Shown: positions 11,200-20,499 of the stretch, one piece after another | Position numbering within the stretch: position 1 is the first letter of the stretch | Layout of the letters: every line of letters begins with the position of its first letter | From: Kitasatospora aureofaciens | Lineage (GTDB): Bacteria > Actinomycetota > Actinomycetes > Streptomycetales > Streptomycetaceae | Length of the DNA stretch: 64,000 bases | Assembly (NCBI RefSeq): GCF_001188955.3 | Contig: NZ_JPRF03000013.1 | Coordinates: 164,237 to 228,236, forward strand | Direction of reading: 5' to 3' | The notes under the pieces: model-generated | The model's input: only the letters and a program-made list of their open reading frames with translations | The model's database searches: none | Told to the model about the DNA's origin: nothing | Translations under genes and position numbers: made by a program

Positions 11200-12684
11200 A
11201 TGACCAGGATCCCCACGGAGCCCGGCACCACCGAAGCAGACAGACCCACCGGGGACGAGACCCACCCCTCGCCCCCGGCACCAGGGCCGAAGGGCGCACT
11301 CGACGCGTACTTCAAGATCTCGGCCCGCGGCTCGACCCTCGCCAACGAACTGCGTGGTGGCGTCACCACCTTCATGGCGATGGCGTACATCATCCTGCTC
11401 AACCCGCTGATCCTCAGCGGCGCGGACGTCACCGGCGTGAAGCTCGACCACGCCGCGCTGACCACCGCCACGGCCCTCGCCGCCGCCGTCACCACCATCC
11501 TGATGGGCCTGGTCGGCAACGTGCCGCTGGCCCTCGCCGCCGGGCTCTCGGTCTCCGGCGCGGTCTCCGCGCTCGTCGTACCGCACACCAGCTGGTCCCA
11601 GGCCATGGGCCTGTGCGTGATCTACGGCCTGCTGATCGTGCTGCTGGTGGTTTCCGGACTGCGCGAGAAGATCATGAACGGCATCCCGCTGCCGCTCAAG
11701 CACGCGATCACCATCGGCATCGGCCTGTTCGTCACGGTCATCGGCCTCTACAAGGCCGGCTTCGTGCACACCGGCGGCCCCACCCCGCTCTCGCTCGGCC
11801 CGTTCGGCGAACTCTCCGGCTGGCCCGTCCTGATCTTCTGCCTCACCCTGCTCACGATCTTCGTGCTGATGGCGCGCGGCGTGCGCGGCGCGATCCTGAT
11901 CGGCATCGCCGGCGGCACCGTGGTCGCGATGGCCGTCGACAAGCTCGCCCACGTACCCGCCAAGGCCTGGGCGAACTCCGTCCCGGTGTGGCCCGGCAGC
12001 CCCGTCGCCGCCCCCGACTTCAGCCTGTTCGGCCACGTCGACCTGTTCGGCGCCTTCGGCGGCAGGGGGATGGGCGCGATCAGCGCCTCCGTCGCGGTGT
12101 TCACCCTGGTCCTGGCCGGCTTCTTCGACGCCATGGCCACCATCATCGGCGTCGGCACCGAGGCCGGACTGGCGGACCGGCAGGGCCGGATGCCCGGCCT
12201 GTCCAAGGCCCTGTTCGTCGACGGCGCCGGCGGTGCGATCGGCGGCCTGGCGGGCGCCTCCGGCCAGACCGTCTTCGTCGAGTCCGCGACCGGTGTCGGC
12301 GACGGCGCCCGGACCGGCCTCGCCTCCACCGTCACCGGCGCCCTGTTCGCGCTGATGCTGTTCTTCTCGCCGCTGGCCGGCATCGTCCCGGTCGAGGTCG
12401 CCTCCGCCGCCCTGGTGGTGATCGGCTCGATGATGATGAGCCAGGCCCGGCACATCGACTGGTCCGACCGCGAGGTCGCCATCCCGGCCTTCCTGACCTC
12501 CGTGCTGATGCCCTTCACCTACAGCATCACGGCGGGCGTCGCCGCCGGCGTCATCTCCTACTCGGTGATCAAGGCCGGGCAGGGCAAGTGGCGCGAGCCC
12601 GGGCTGCTGATGTGGATCCTCACCGGGGTGTTCGTCCTGTACTTCGCACTCAGCCCGATCAAGTCCTGGCTGGGCGTGCACTAG
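11200..12684 (+). CDS. AzgA-type purine (hypoxanthine/guanine/adenine) permease
   Basis: Inner-membrane proton symporter of the NCS2/AzgA-PbuG group, 494 residues with about 12-13 hydrophobic segments from residue 55. Diagnostic features are a FKI-ARGSTLANELRGG start, the GIPLPLKHAI-IGIGLF stretch, and the substrate-site ESATGVGDGARTGL loop. It differs clearly from the second NCS2 permease at 32055-33560, which belongs to the xanthine/urate/uracil branch, so the two probably split the substrate range. GGGAG precedes the ATG; a TTG 12 bases upstream is a weaker start. Confidence 0.92.
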   Translation: MTRIPTEPGTTEADRPTGDETHPSPPAPGPKGALDAYFKISARGSTLANELRGGVTTFMAMAYIILLNPLILSGADVTGVKLDHAALTTATALAAAVTTILMGLVGNVPLALAAGLSVSGAVSALVVPHTSWSQAMGLCVIYGLLIVLLVVSGLREKIMNGIPLPLKHAITIGIGLFVTVIGLYKAGFVHTGGPTPLSLGPFGELSGWPVLIFCLTLLTIFVLMARGVRGAILIGIAGGTVVAMAVDKLAHVPAKAWANSVPVWPGSPVAAPDFSLFGHVDLFGAFGGRGMGAISASVAVFTLVLAGFFDAMATIIGVGTEAGLADRQGRMPGLSKALFVDGAGGAIGGLAGASGQTVFVESATGVGDGARTGLASTVTGALFALMLFFSPLAGIVPVEVASAALVVIGSMMMSQARHIDWSDREVAIPAFLTSVLMPFTYSITAGVAAGVISYSVIKAGQGKWREPGLLMWILTGVFVLYFALSPIKSWLGVH

Positions 12685-12753
12685 CCGGTCCTTGGGCGCC
12701 ACCGCCCTGCGGGCACCACCGCCTGCGGGTACCAGCGCACCTTTTGGCACCAC

Positions 12754-12788
12754 CGCCGCCGTACGGGATCGTTTCCCGTACGGCGGCG
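12754..12788 (+). terminator. Perfect 15-base stem-loop
   Basis: CGCCGCCGTACGGGA and its exact complement around a 5-base loop, 70 bases after the permease stop and 40 before xdhC. No T-tract. It probably ends or attenuates transcription from the permease into xdhC. Confidence 0.65.
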
Positions 12789-12827
12789 TCTCCCGCTACT
12801 GTCGAAACCGTGTAAGGAGCCTCCGAC

Positions 12828-14012
12828 ATGCAGGACATCGCCGAGCAGTTGCAGGCCTGGCACGCGTCCGGGCGCTCCTTCGCCGTGGCCACCGTGGTCG
12901 GCGTCTCCGGCAGCGCCCCGCGCGACCCTGGCGCCGCCCTGGCCGTCGACGCGGCCGGCGAGGCGGTCGGCAGCGTCTCCGGCGGGTGCGTCGAAGGTGC
13001 GGTGTACGAGCTCTGCCAGGCCGCCGTCGAATCCGGCGAACCGGTGCTGGAGCGCTTCGGCTACAGCGACGAGGACGCCTTCGCCGTCGGGCTGACCTGC
13101 GGAGGGATCCTCGACGTGTTCGTCCAGCCGGTCGTCCCCGGGGCCGCCCCGGGAATGGACGCCGGCCTCGCCCTCATCGCCGACGGCACGCCCGTCGCCC
13201 TCGCCCGGATCATCGCCGGACCGGCCGGAATGCTCGGCGCCACCATCGCCGTCACCGCCACCGGACAGCACGGGGCACTCTCCGTCGGACCGTCCACGGT
13301 GGGCGCCCTGGAGCGCTCCCTCGTCGCCGAGGCCCGGGCCATGCTGGACGCCGGCCGGACCGGGCGGATCGTGCTCGGCCTCGACGGACGGCCCTGCGAC
13401 GAGCACGGGCAGGGCACGGTCACCTGCTTCGTCGAGTCCTACGTGCCCGCGCCGAGGATGCTGGTCTTCGGCGCCATCGACTTCGCCGCCGCCGTGGTGC
13501 GGATCGGCAAGTTCCTCGGCTACCACGTCACCGTCTGCGACGCCCGGCCCGTCTTCGCCACCACCCGGCGCTTCCCCGAGGCCGACGAGGTCGTCGTCGA
13601 CTGGCCGCACCGCTACCTGGACTCCCAGCTCGGCCGGATCGACGGGCGCACCGTGCTGTGCGTGCTCACCCACGACGCCAAGTTCGACGTCCCGCTGCTG
13701 GAACGCGCCCTGCGGCTGCCGGTCGGCTACGTCGGCGCGATGGGCTCCCGGCGCACCCACCGCGACCGGCAGGCCAAGCTGCGCGAAGCCGGGCTCACCG
13801 ACGCCGAACTCGCCCGGCTGCGCTCCCCCATCGGCCTCGACCTCGGCTCCCGCACCCCGGAGGAGACCGCCGTCTCCGTCGCCGCCGAGATCGTCGCCCA
13901 CCGTCGCGGCGGCAGCTGCCTGCCGCTGAGCGCAGGCGACGGGCCGATCCACCACGACGCCGCGGCCGCCGCGGAGGAGCCGCAGGCCGCACGGCGGACC
14001 GACGCCGCCTGA
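12828..14012 (+). CDS. xdhC: XdhC/CoxI-family molybdenum-cofactor maturation factor
   Basis: Cytoplasmic chaperone that binds the molybdenum cofactor, promotes its sulfuration and inserts it into xanthine dehydrogenase. 394 residues: N-terminal XdhC/CoxI domain with VSGSAPRDPGA and SVSGGCVEGAV, a TCGG motif near 88-91, then a Rossmann-like C-terminal domain with HDAKFD and GYVGAMGSRRT. The last 40 residues are Ala/Glu-rich. AAGGAG lies eight bases before the ATG. Genomic partner of the xdh operon, on the same strand. Confidence 0.94.
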   Translation: MQDIAEQLQAWHASGRSFAVATVVGVSGSAPRDPGAALAVDAAGEAVGSVSGGCVEGAVYELCQAAVESGEPVLERFGYSDEDAFAVGLTCGGILDVFVQPVVPGAAPGMDAGLALIADGTPVALARIIAGPAGMLGATIAVTATGQHGALSVGPSTVGALERSLVAEARAMLDAGRTGRIVLGLDGRPCDEHGQGTVTCFVESYVPAPRMLVFGAIDFAAAVVRIGKFLGYHVTVCDARPVFATTRRFPEADEVVVDWPHRYLDSQLGRIDGRTVLCVLTHDAKFDVPLLERALRLPVGYVGAMGSRRTHRDRQAKLREAGLTDAELARLRSPIGLDLGSRTPEETAVSVAAEIVAHRRGGSCLPLSAGDGPIHHDAAAAAEEPQAARRTDAA

Positions 14013-14029
14013 GACCCGGGGCGGCCCCT

Positions 14030-14653
14030 TCAGTCGGCCAGCGCCAGCTTCAGGCCGAAGCCCACCACCACGGCGCCGGTCACCCGGTCCATCACCCGCC
14101 GGGCCGCCGGGCGGCGCAGCCAGCCCCGCAGCACCCGGGCGAAGCCGACCAGCAAGGTCGACCAGAGCACGCCCTCCACGACGTGCACGCAGGTCAGCGC
14201 CACCCCGGCGGCGAAGTGCGGGGCCCCGGCGGGGATGAACTGCGGCAGCACGGCCACGTAGAACACCCCGACCTTGGGGTTCAGCAGGTTGGTCAGCGTG
14301 CCGCGCCGCCAGCCGTGCCCGAATCCGCCCTCGACGGACTCCTCCTGCTCGGCCGCGGCCTCGGTCCCCCGCTTGCGCAGCATCCCGACGCCCATCCACA
14401 CCAGGTAGGCGGCCCCGGCCCAGCGCAGGACCTCGTACGCCACCTGCGAGGCGGTCAGCAGCGCCGTCACCCCGGCCGAGGTCAGCGTCCCCCAGATCAG
14501 CGTCCCGGTCTGGATGCCCAGCACCACGCCCCAGGCCTGCCGCCGCCGCCCGAGCGCGGAGGTCCGCAGGATCAGCGCGGTGTCGAGCCCGGGCGTGAGC
14601 GTGAGCAGCCCCACGACGAGGGCGAAGGACCACAGGGCGGTTGTCATCTCCAT
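14030..14653 (-). CDS. LysE/RhtB-family amino-acid exporter
   Basis: Inner-membrane efflux protein, 207 residues, six hydrophobic segments, the normal size. The family signature is present: LTPGLDTALILRTS in the first 35 residues and GTLTNLLNPKVGVFYVA before the fourth helix. An upstream in-frame extension to 14758 lacks membrane character, so the MEMTTA start was chosen. Converges with xdhC with only 17 bases between stops. Substrate unknown; basic amino acids and homoserine/threonine are the known family cargo. Confidence 0.9.
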   Translation of the reverse strand: MEMTTALWSFALVVGLLTLTPGLDTALILRTSALGRRRQAWGVVLGIQTGTLIWGTLTSAGVTALLTASQVAYEVLRWAGAAYLVWMGVGMLRKRGTEAAAEQEESVEGGFGHGWRRGTLTNLLNPKVGVFYVAVLPQFIPAGAPHFAAGVALTCVHVVEGVLWSTLLVGFARVLRGWLRRPAARRVMDRVTGAVVVGFGLKLALAD

Positions 14654-14777
14654 GGGCCCGGATGCTCTCACACGCCCGATGACGCGTTCACACGCCCTGT
14701 TCCACCGGCCCGGTGAGGCCGGGCAACCCGCCGCCGGCGAGCCAGGCCAGGAACGCATCGCAGGCCCGGCAGTCGCT

Positions 14778-16538
14778 TCAGGTGACGTTGAGGCGGGCGG
14801 CGAGGCGGAGGAGGCCGGGGCTGAGCCGGGAGAGGAGGCGGGCGGCCTTGGCCTCGGGGGTGACCGGGACGACGGGCTTGCCGGTCCGGACGGCGGCGAG
14901 GATCGCGGTGGCGACCTTCTCCGGCGGGAAGCCGCGGCGGGCGTAGAGCCTGGCGGCGCGGGCCTGCTTGGCGGTCTGCTCGGCCGCCGTGCTGGCGGAG
15001 AAGGTGGAGGTGCGGGTGATGTTGGTGTTGACGATGCCGGGGCAGATGGTGGACACGCCGATGCCGTGGCCCACGAACTCGGCGCGCAGGCAGTCCGAGA
15101 GCATGAACACGGCGGCCTTGCTGGTGGCGTAGGCGGTGAGCGCCTTGGAGGGGAGGTAGGCGGCGGCCGAGGAGACGTTGACGACGTGGCCGCCCTGGCC
15201 GCGGTCGGCCATCAGGGCGCCGAAGGCGCGGCAGCCGTGGATCACGCCCCAGAGGTTGACGTCCAGGACGCGCTGCCACTCCTTCTCGGTGGTCTGCAGG
15301 AAGGTCCCGGAGTGGCCGATGCCGGCGTTGTTGACCACCACGTCGGGCACGCCGTGATCGGCGGCGACGCGCTGGGCGAAGGCGTCCACCGCCGCGCCGT
15401 CGGAGACGTCCACCCGGTAGGCGTGTGCCTGCGGGCCGATCAGCGAGGCGAGTTCGGCGGTGCGCTCGGCGGCCGCGAGGTCCAGGTCGCAGACCACCAC
15501 CCGGGCGCCGTCCTCGGCGAAGGCGAGCGCGGTGGCCCGTCCGATGCCGCTGCCGCCGCCGGTGACGACGACCAGGCGGCCGTCGCCGTCGGCCTCCCGG
15601 GACCGTCCCGACTCGATCCGGGCGGTGAACTCGCGGACCATGCCGGCCACGGTGGCTCCCTTCTCCAGCAGCGCCGACCAGTGGCCGGCGTGCAGTGTGC
15701 GTCGGGTCAGATCGGGCACCCAGCGCTCCAGGCCCTCGGAGAGGTAGGTGCCGACGTAGCGGTCCCGGGTGAGGGTGATCAGCTGGACCGGGACCTCGGT
15801 CGGGCGTTCGCGCGGACTTCCCATCGTGGGGCGGAAGTTGGCCCGGTACAGCTCGATGCCGCGGACCGCGTCCCGGCGCAGGGTGCGCTGCGGGTGGTCG
15901 GCGCGCGGGGTGACGTGCTCCAGGTCGCGCAGCACCCGCGGCCAGGCCCGGGCGAGGCCGAGGCGCCAGGCGGCCGGGGCCAGGTAGGGCAGGTGGAAGA
16001 CGGTGATGTACCAGGAGTGCAGGCCCTGGTGGAGCAGTTGCCAGAGGTGGCGCGGGGTGGGGCGGCGCAGCCGGTGGCGCAACCAGTAGCCCATGTGGTC
16101 CAGGCTGGGGCCGGACAGGGTGGTGTAGGAGGCGATCCGGTGCCGGGCGCCGGGCACGGTGACGGCCTCCCAGGACTGGATCGAGCCCCAGTCGTGGGCG
16201 ACCAGGTGCACCGGGCGGTCGGGGCTGACGGCTTCGGCGACGGCGAACAGGTCGTCGGCGAGCCGCTCCAGGCGGTAGCCGTCGCGGTCCGCCGGGGCGG
16301 CCGACTCGCCGGCGCCGCGCACGTCGTAGCGGACCACGTGGTGGTCGCGGGCGAGATCGGCGGCGATGTCGTCCCAGACGATGTGGGTGTCCGGGTAGCC
16401 GTGCACCAGGAGGACGGTGGGGGCCTGCGGGTCGCCCTGCTCGAAGACGGCGAGCGGGAGTCCGCCGGAGTGGACGGTCCGGCGGCGGACCGGGGGCGTC
16501 GGCGCGGGAGACGGGGCTGGCGACGGCGGGGGCGTCAT
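14778..16538 (-). CDS. EphD-like fusion: alpha/beta (epoxide) hydrolase + short-chain dehydrogenase
   Basis: Two-domain enzyme of 586 residues, close to the length of mycobacterial EphD. The N-terminal hydrolase domain has the HGYP oxyanion motif at 46-49, the epoxide-hydrolase-type nucleophile Asp116 in HDWGS, and His286 (AGHW). The C-terminal classical SDR domain has TGGGSGIG at 326-333, NNAG at 403-406, Ser456/457 and Tyr470-Lys474. Both active sites look intact. The ATG overlaps the stop of the M24 gene (ATGA), the last step of a four-gene operon. The substrate is probably a lipid or hydrophobic epoxide/alcohol, but this is inferred only from the family. Confidence 0.9.
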   Translation of the reverse strand: MTPPPSPAPSPAPTPPVRRRTVHSGGLPLAVFEQGDPQAPTVLLVHGYPDTHIVWDDIAADLARDHHVVRYDVRGAGESAAPADRDGYRLERLADDLFAVAEAVSPDRPVHLVAHDWGSIQSWEAVTVPGARHRIASYTTLSGPSLDHMGYWLRHRLRRPTPRHLWQLLHQGLHSWYITVFHLPYLAPAAWRLGLARAWPRVLRDLEHVTPRADHPQRTLRRDAVRGIELYRANFRPTMGSPRERPTEVPVQLITLTRDRYVGTYLSEGLERWVPDLTRRTLHAGHWSALLEKGATVAGMVREFTARIESGRSREADGDGRLVVVTGGGSGIGRATALAFAEDGARVVVCDLDLAAAERTAELASLIGPQAHAYRVDVSDGAAVDAFAQRVAADHGVPDVVVNNAGIGHSGTFLQTTEKEWQRVLDVNLWGVIHGCRAFGALMADRGQGGHVVNVSSAAAYLPSKALTAYATSKAAVFMLSDCLRAEFVGHGIGVSTICPGIVNTNITRTSTFSASTAAEQTAKQARAARLYARRGFPPEKVATAILAAVRTGKPVVPVTPEAKAARLLSRLSPGLLRLAARLNVT

Positions 16539-17467
16539 CGGGTGGCCTCCAGGGTGGTCGGCTCGTCAGTGGGCTCGGTCCGCTCGGTCGGCTCGGTGGC
16601 CGCGGCGGTCCCGGCGGACCAGCGGCGGACGTGCGGGAGGTCGTCGTCGAGCCAGTGGGCGTCGTCCTCGGTGACCACCAGCAGTTCCTCGAACTTGATG
16701 CCCACGCCGCGGAACCCGATGTGCGGTTCGACCGCCCACAGGCCCGGGGTGGGCGCGTGCCGGGACGACCGGCCGTCCGCCCACAGCGGCGAACGGCCGT
16801 GCAGGCGCTCGGAGATGAGCTCCCGGCCCAGGGTCTGCAGGGTGCGCACGCCGAAGCCGAGGACGTTCACCCCGGCCGGGCCGCGCACGGTGGTACGGGT
16901 GACCTGGTGGCCGATCACCCGCCCCGGATAGACCTGGTGGCGGTTGTCGTAGCCGTGCGCGGCGATCTGCGCGTCCACCGCGGCGTACACCTCGTTGAGC
17001 GGTCGGCGGGCGCGCACCTCGGCGAGGATCAGCTCGCGGTAGACCTGGAGGTCGGCGGCCAGGCGGTCCCAGACCCGGTTCTCGCCGATCTTGCCGCCGT
17101 AGCCGATGTCCGCGGTGTAGCCGTCCACGACCGGCGCGCAGTCCAGCACGTACGGCATGCCCTCCTCCAACCTGCGGTTGCCGGCGAAGAACTGCAGCGG
17201 GGTGTGGAAGTGCCGGAAGGCCGTGCGGTCGCCGAACCAGGCGAAGGGGACGTGGAAGAAGTCCTGCACCCCGGCGGTGATCAGGCGGCGGCGCAGCTCG
17301 GCGGTGGCCTGCCGCTCGGTGACGCCCGGTTCGATCCAGGCGGCGACCTGTTCGGCGCAGTGGTAGGCGAGTTGCTGGGTCTCGCGGAAGCGGGCGAGGT
17401 CGCGCTCGGTGTACGGGAAGGCGGGCGTCGCCTTCACCGTCGGGGCCGTCGGGGCCGTCGGAGGCAT
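16535..17467 (-). CDS. M24-family (pita-bread) metallopeptidase-like protein
   Basis: 310-residue protein with the methionine aminopeptidase/prolidase fold. All likely dimetal ligands are visible: Asp109 and Asp120 (spacing 11), His187 in VIGHQV, Glu247 in WAVEPH and Glu260 in IKFEEL. It may be a peptidase or another M24 hydrolase. A GGAGAG site precedes the ATG. The N-terminus starts with a short Pro-Thr repeat, and the C-terminal tail is TEPTERTEPTDEP-like. It sits between the reductase and the EphD-like gene, overlapping the latter by four bases. Confidence 0.88.
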   Translation of the reverse strand: MPPTAPTAPTVKATPAFPYTERDLARFRETQQLAYHCAEQVAAWIEPGVTERQATAELRRRLITAGVQDFFHVPFAWFGDRTAFRHFHTPLQFFAGNRRLEEGMPYVLDCAPVVDGYTADIGYGGKIGENRVWDRLAADLQVYRELILAEVRARRPLNEVYAAVDAQIAAHGYDNRHQVYPGRVIGHQVTRTTVRGPAGVNVLGFGVRTLQTLGRELISERLHGRSPLWADGRSSRHAPTPGLWAVEPHIGFRGVGIKFEELLVVTEDDAHWLDDDLPHVRRWSAGTAAATEPTERTEPTDEPTTLEATR

Positions 17468-17482
17468 CGAGGGGCTCTCCTT

Positions 17483-18571
17483 CTAGATGTCGAGCACGAG
17501 GGTCTCACCCTCGGCGGCCCGGGAGACGCAGGGCAGCAGGGCGCCGGCGGCGCGCTGTTCGGGAGTGAGGCGGCGGTCCCGGTGGTCGGGCCGACCGGCG
17601 AGCAGGCGCACCTCACAGGTGCCGCAGAAGCCCTGGTGGCAGGAGTACGGGAGGTCCGGACGGGCCTCGCGCAGCACATCCAGGGCGGAGCGGTCGGCGG
17701 GGACGTCCAGCGTCGGGCCGTCGGCGCCGATCCGGACGGCGAAGGGCTCGCCGTCGGTGATCGGGGCGGCGCCGAAGCGCTCGAAGTGCAGGGAGGCCGC
17801 GGGGGATGCGTCCAGGGCCCGCTGGACGGCGGCGAGCATCGGAGCCGGCCCGCAGCAGTAGACGGCGGCGCCGCGCGGGGCGTGGGCGAGCAGTTCGGCG
17901 CCGGTGGGGACGCCGCCGTGCTCGTCGTCGGTGCGCGGCACGACGCGGTGCGCGTCGAGGGCGCGCAGCTCGTCCGCGTAGGGCAGGGTGTCGGCGCTGC
18001 GGCCGACGTGGACCAGGCGCCAGTCGAGGCCGTGGCGCTGCGCCTCGCGGGCCATCGGCAGGAGCGGGGTGATGCCGATGCCTCCGGCGAGCAGGAGGAC
18101 GGCGGGCTCGGCGCAGAAGGCGAAGCCGTTGCGCGGGCGGCGGGCGGTCAGGCGGGCACCCGGGTGCAGGGTGTCGTGGACCTCGGCCGATCCGCCGCCG
18201 CCCCCGGGCAGTCGCCGGACGGCGATCCGGTAGCGGAGGCGGTCGGCGGGGTCGCCGCTGAGCGAGTAGTGGCGCTCGCGGCCGGAGGGTAGGGCGAGAC
18301 GCAGGTGGGCGCCGGGCTGCCAGGGCGGCAGCGGGCCGCCGGATGGGTCGGCGAAGGTCAATTCAACGACTTCGGAGGCCAGTTGGCGGCGGGCGGCGAC
18401 GGCCAGCTGCAGCGGCGGGGTGGGGCGGCTGAGCGGGCGGCGGGGGTTGCGCCGCAGCAGGGGGCCGCCGAGCGCCGGGGAGTAGCGGTCGCCGAAGGCG
18501 GTGAGTCGGCGGATTAAGGTGTCGGTGCGGGGGCGGCCGTAGAGGTCGGGGGGTGGGGTGGACAGGTCCAT
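17483..18571 (-). CDS. Ferredoxin-domain oxidoreductase (phthalate dioxygenase reductase/VanB type)
   Basis: NAD(P)H-dependent electron-transfer flavoprotein, 362 residues. Flavin domain with the RHYSL motif at 100-104, NAD domain with LAGGIGITPL at about 161-170 and YCCGP near 238, then a C-terminal plant-type ferredoxin domain whose cluster ligands are Cys311, Cys316, Cys319 and Cys348. The MDL start has AAGGA nine bases upstream; an alternative GTG at 18610 overlaps the upstream stop and would add 13 residues. It is the natural electron donor for the diiron protein encoded just before it. Confidence 0.9.
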   Translation of the reverse strand: MDLSTPPPDLYGRPRTDTLIRRLTAFGDRYSPALGGPLLRRNPRRPLSRPTPPLQLAVAARRQLASEVVELTFADPSGGPLPPWQPGAHLRLALPSGRERHYSLSGDPADRLRYRIAVRRLPGGGGGSAEVHDTLHPGARLTARRPRNGFAFCAEPAVLLLAGGIGITPLLPMAREAQRHGLDWRLVHVGRSADTLPYADELRALDAHRVVPRTDDEHGGVPTGAELLAHAPRGAAVYCCGPAPMLAAVQRALDASPAASLHFERFGAAPITDGEPFAVRIGADGPTLDVPADRSALDVLREARPDLPYSCHQGFCGTCEVRLLAGRPDHRDRRLTPEQRAAGALLPCVSRAAEGETLVLDI

Positions 18572-18606
18572 CCGGCGGGGTCCTTGGGGTGGGAGAGGGG
18601 CGGTTG

Positions 18607-19524
18607 TCACCCGTGCGCCGCCGCGGCGCGGGCGGCCGGGGAGGTGGCGAGGTAGCCCAGCGCCTGGCTGGAGGACCCCTCCTGGGTCGGGTGGTAGCCC
18701 GGCCGCAGGTAGCGCAGCCCGGAGCGGATCGAGCGGATCGGGTCGGGCAGCAGTCCGCGCCTGGCGATCCGGCCCGCCTCCCGCCAGCTGGGCTTGAGCC
18801 GCCCCTGCAGCGTCGGGTCGGCGGCGAGCAGGAAGCGGGCGCCGCGCACCCAGAGGTGCACCAGCAGCGGCCCGGACAGTGCCATCCCGCGGACCCGGCG
18901 CAGGTAGCCCGGGTCCAGGTGGACCATCAGGTCGAAGGCCACGCTGCGGTGCTCGACCTCCTCGGCGCCGTGCCAGCGCAGCAGGTCCAGCATCGTCGGA
19001 TCGGCCTTGGCCCGGTCCAGGCCCGGGGAGTTGAGCGCCCAGTTGCCGAGGAAGGCGGTGAAGTGCTCGATCGCCGCGACGAAGGCGACCCGTTCGATGA
19101 CGTTCTCCCTCCGCTGGGCCGGCGTCAGGCCGGGCTTGTCGCCCAGGACGCGCTGGAAGAGCCAGGAGACCTGCCGGACGTACGGGCGCGGGTCGAGGCC
19201 CTGGCCGAGCAGGTGGTCGAGCACCTCCTGGTGGGCCTCGGCGTGGATGGCCTCCTGCCCGATGAAGCCGAGCACCTCCTCGCGCAGTTGCTCGTCCCGG
19301 ATGAGCGGCAGCGCCTCCTTGAACACCTTGACGAACCAGCGTTCACCCTCAGGCAGCAGCAGGTGCAGCACGTTGATCACGTGGGTGGCCATCGGCTCGT
19401 CCGGGATCCAGTGCAGCGGCAGCCGGGCCCAGTCGAAGCGGACGTCCCGGGGCTCCAGGACGAGGCTCTCGTGGACGCGCGCGGCAGGGGCGGCGAGGGC
19501 GGGGACGGGAGTGGAGCGGGGCAT
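18607..19524 (-). CDS. PF10118-type 'metal-dependent hydrolase' with ferritin-like diiron motif
   Basis: 305-residue helical protein of the family annotated as predicted metal-dependent hydrolase. The residues read as a ferritin-like diiron site: Glu61, Glu91-xx-His94, Glu153 and Glu189-xx-His192, that is two E...ExxH half-sites. This fits an oxygenase, oxidase or hydrolase. The ATG at 19524 has AGGAGG seven bases upstream; the open frame continues to 19641 without support. First gene of the operon with the ferredoxin reductase, M24 protein and EphD-like fusion. A diiron oxygenase role is an inference from the motif and the neighbouring reductase. Confidence 0.88.
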   Translation of the reverse strand: MPRSTPVPALAAPAARVHESLVLEPRDVRFDWARLPLHWIPDEPMATHVINVLHLLLPEGERWFVKVFKEALPLIRDEQLREEVLGFIGQEAIHAEAHQEVLDHLLGQGLDPRPYVRQVSWLFQRVLGDKPGLTPAQRRENVIERVAFVAAIEHFTAFLGNWALNSPGLDRAKADPTMLDLLRWHGAEEVEHRSVAFDLMVHLDPGYLRRVRGMALSGPLLVHLWVRGARFLLAADPTLQGRLKPSWREAGRIARRGLLPDPIRSIRSGLRYLRPGYHPTQEGSSSQALGYLATSPAARAAAAHG

Positions 19525-19660
19525 GGCAGGCCCTCCTGAGCTGGGGCGGCGGCTCGGCTTCAGGGAAACGTACTCGCGGGTAGCGGCCGGGGCAAGGGTT
19601 TCTCCCACCCTTATCGACATCCCGTCTAATAGTGTTTGCACCGCCGGGCGCCCCGGGAAA

Positions 19661-19700
19661 CACGTGAGCCCCGCCGGATCCCGGCGGGGCTCCCTACGTG
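19661..19700 (-). terminator. Hairpin terminator after the IclR gene
   Basis: GAGCCCCGCCGG and its perfect complement around a 3-base loop, with outer CACGT/ACGTG arms that extend the fold. It lies 20 bases after the IclR-gene stop and isolates it from the diiron operon downstream. Confidence 0.8.
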
Positions 19701-19719
19701 ACCGACGACCGTGCGGCGC

Positions 19720-20499
19720 TCAGACCGCCATGGCCAGCATCAGCGGCGCGGCCCGGGCCGCCAGCAGCTCGGCGGCGGCTTTCAGCTTGTGGATGTTGTC
19801 CACCGGCATCGAGGTGGCCAGGCAGCCGACCGTGCTGCCCGCCGTGATCGGCACCGCCGCGCAGACCGTGCCGAGCGCGTACTCCTGGATGTCCAGCACC
19901 GGCACCGTGGCGGGCTGGCGCTCCAGCCGGTGCATCAACTGGTCGGCGTCCGTGACCGTACGGGAGGTGAGCCGGGCGACCGGGTGCCGGGAGAGGTGGT
20001 CCCGCCGCCCGTCCGAGTCGAGCTGGCTGAGCAGGCACTTGCCGATCGCACTGGCGTGTGCGGTGGCGCGGAAGTCCACCCACTCCTGCACGGCGGGCGC
20101 GTAGTCGGCCGCCGAGACCGCCTCGACCGTCAACTCCCCGTCGTGGTACCGGCTGAAGTACACCGCAGCACCCAACTCGTCCCGGAGTTCGGCAAGTTTG
20201 CGGTTCAGCCGGGCCTTGACGAGCTGTTCGCGGTTGTGCTGCCCGAGCAGGGCGAAGGTGCCGCCGAGCACCCAACCGCCGTCCTGGCACTGGAGGTAGC
20301 CCTCGATCTCCAGGATCTCCGCGAGCCGCCGGACGGTCGGCAGGCCCAGCGAGGTCTCCCGCGCGAGGGCGACCAGGGTGGCGCCGTCGGGGTGCCGGTC
20401 GACGGCCTCCAGCAGTCTGAGGGCGTGCTGCAGGGAGGTGAACGGGCCCGCCAGGCCCTGGTCCAGCGCGGCGTGACGACCCGGGGCTGGTGTCGACAT
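19720..20499 (-). CDS. IclR-family transcriptional regulator
   Basis: 259-residue regulator with the N-terminal winged helix (about 22-80, LEAVDRHPDGATLVALAR ... LPTVRRL) and the IclR effector-binding domain (about 95-255, including ATAHASAIGKCLL). It differs from the AllR-like protein at 37711-38508: the wing is shorter and the effector pocket region is not alike. AAGGGG precedes the ATG. It stands alone between catalase and the diiron operon, and could control either. Target and ligand unknown. Confidence 0.9.
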   Translation of the reverse strand: MSTPAPGRHAALDQGLAGPFTSLQHALRLLEAVDRHPDGATLVALARETSLGLPTVRRLAEILEIEGYLQCQDGGWVLGGTFALLGQHNREQLVKARLNRKLAELRDELGAAVYFSRYHDGELTVEAVSAADYAPAVQEWVDFRATAHASAIGKCLLSQLDSDGRRDHLSRHPVARLTSRTVTDADQLMHRLERQPATVPVLDIQEYALGTVCAAVPITAGSTVGCLATSMPVDNIHKLKAAAELLAARAAPLMLAMAV

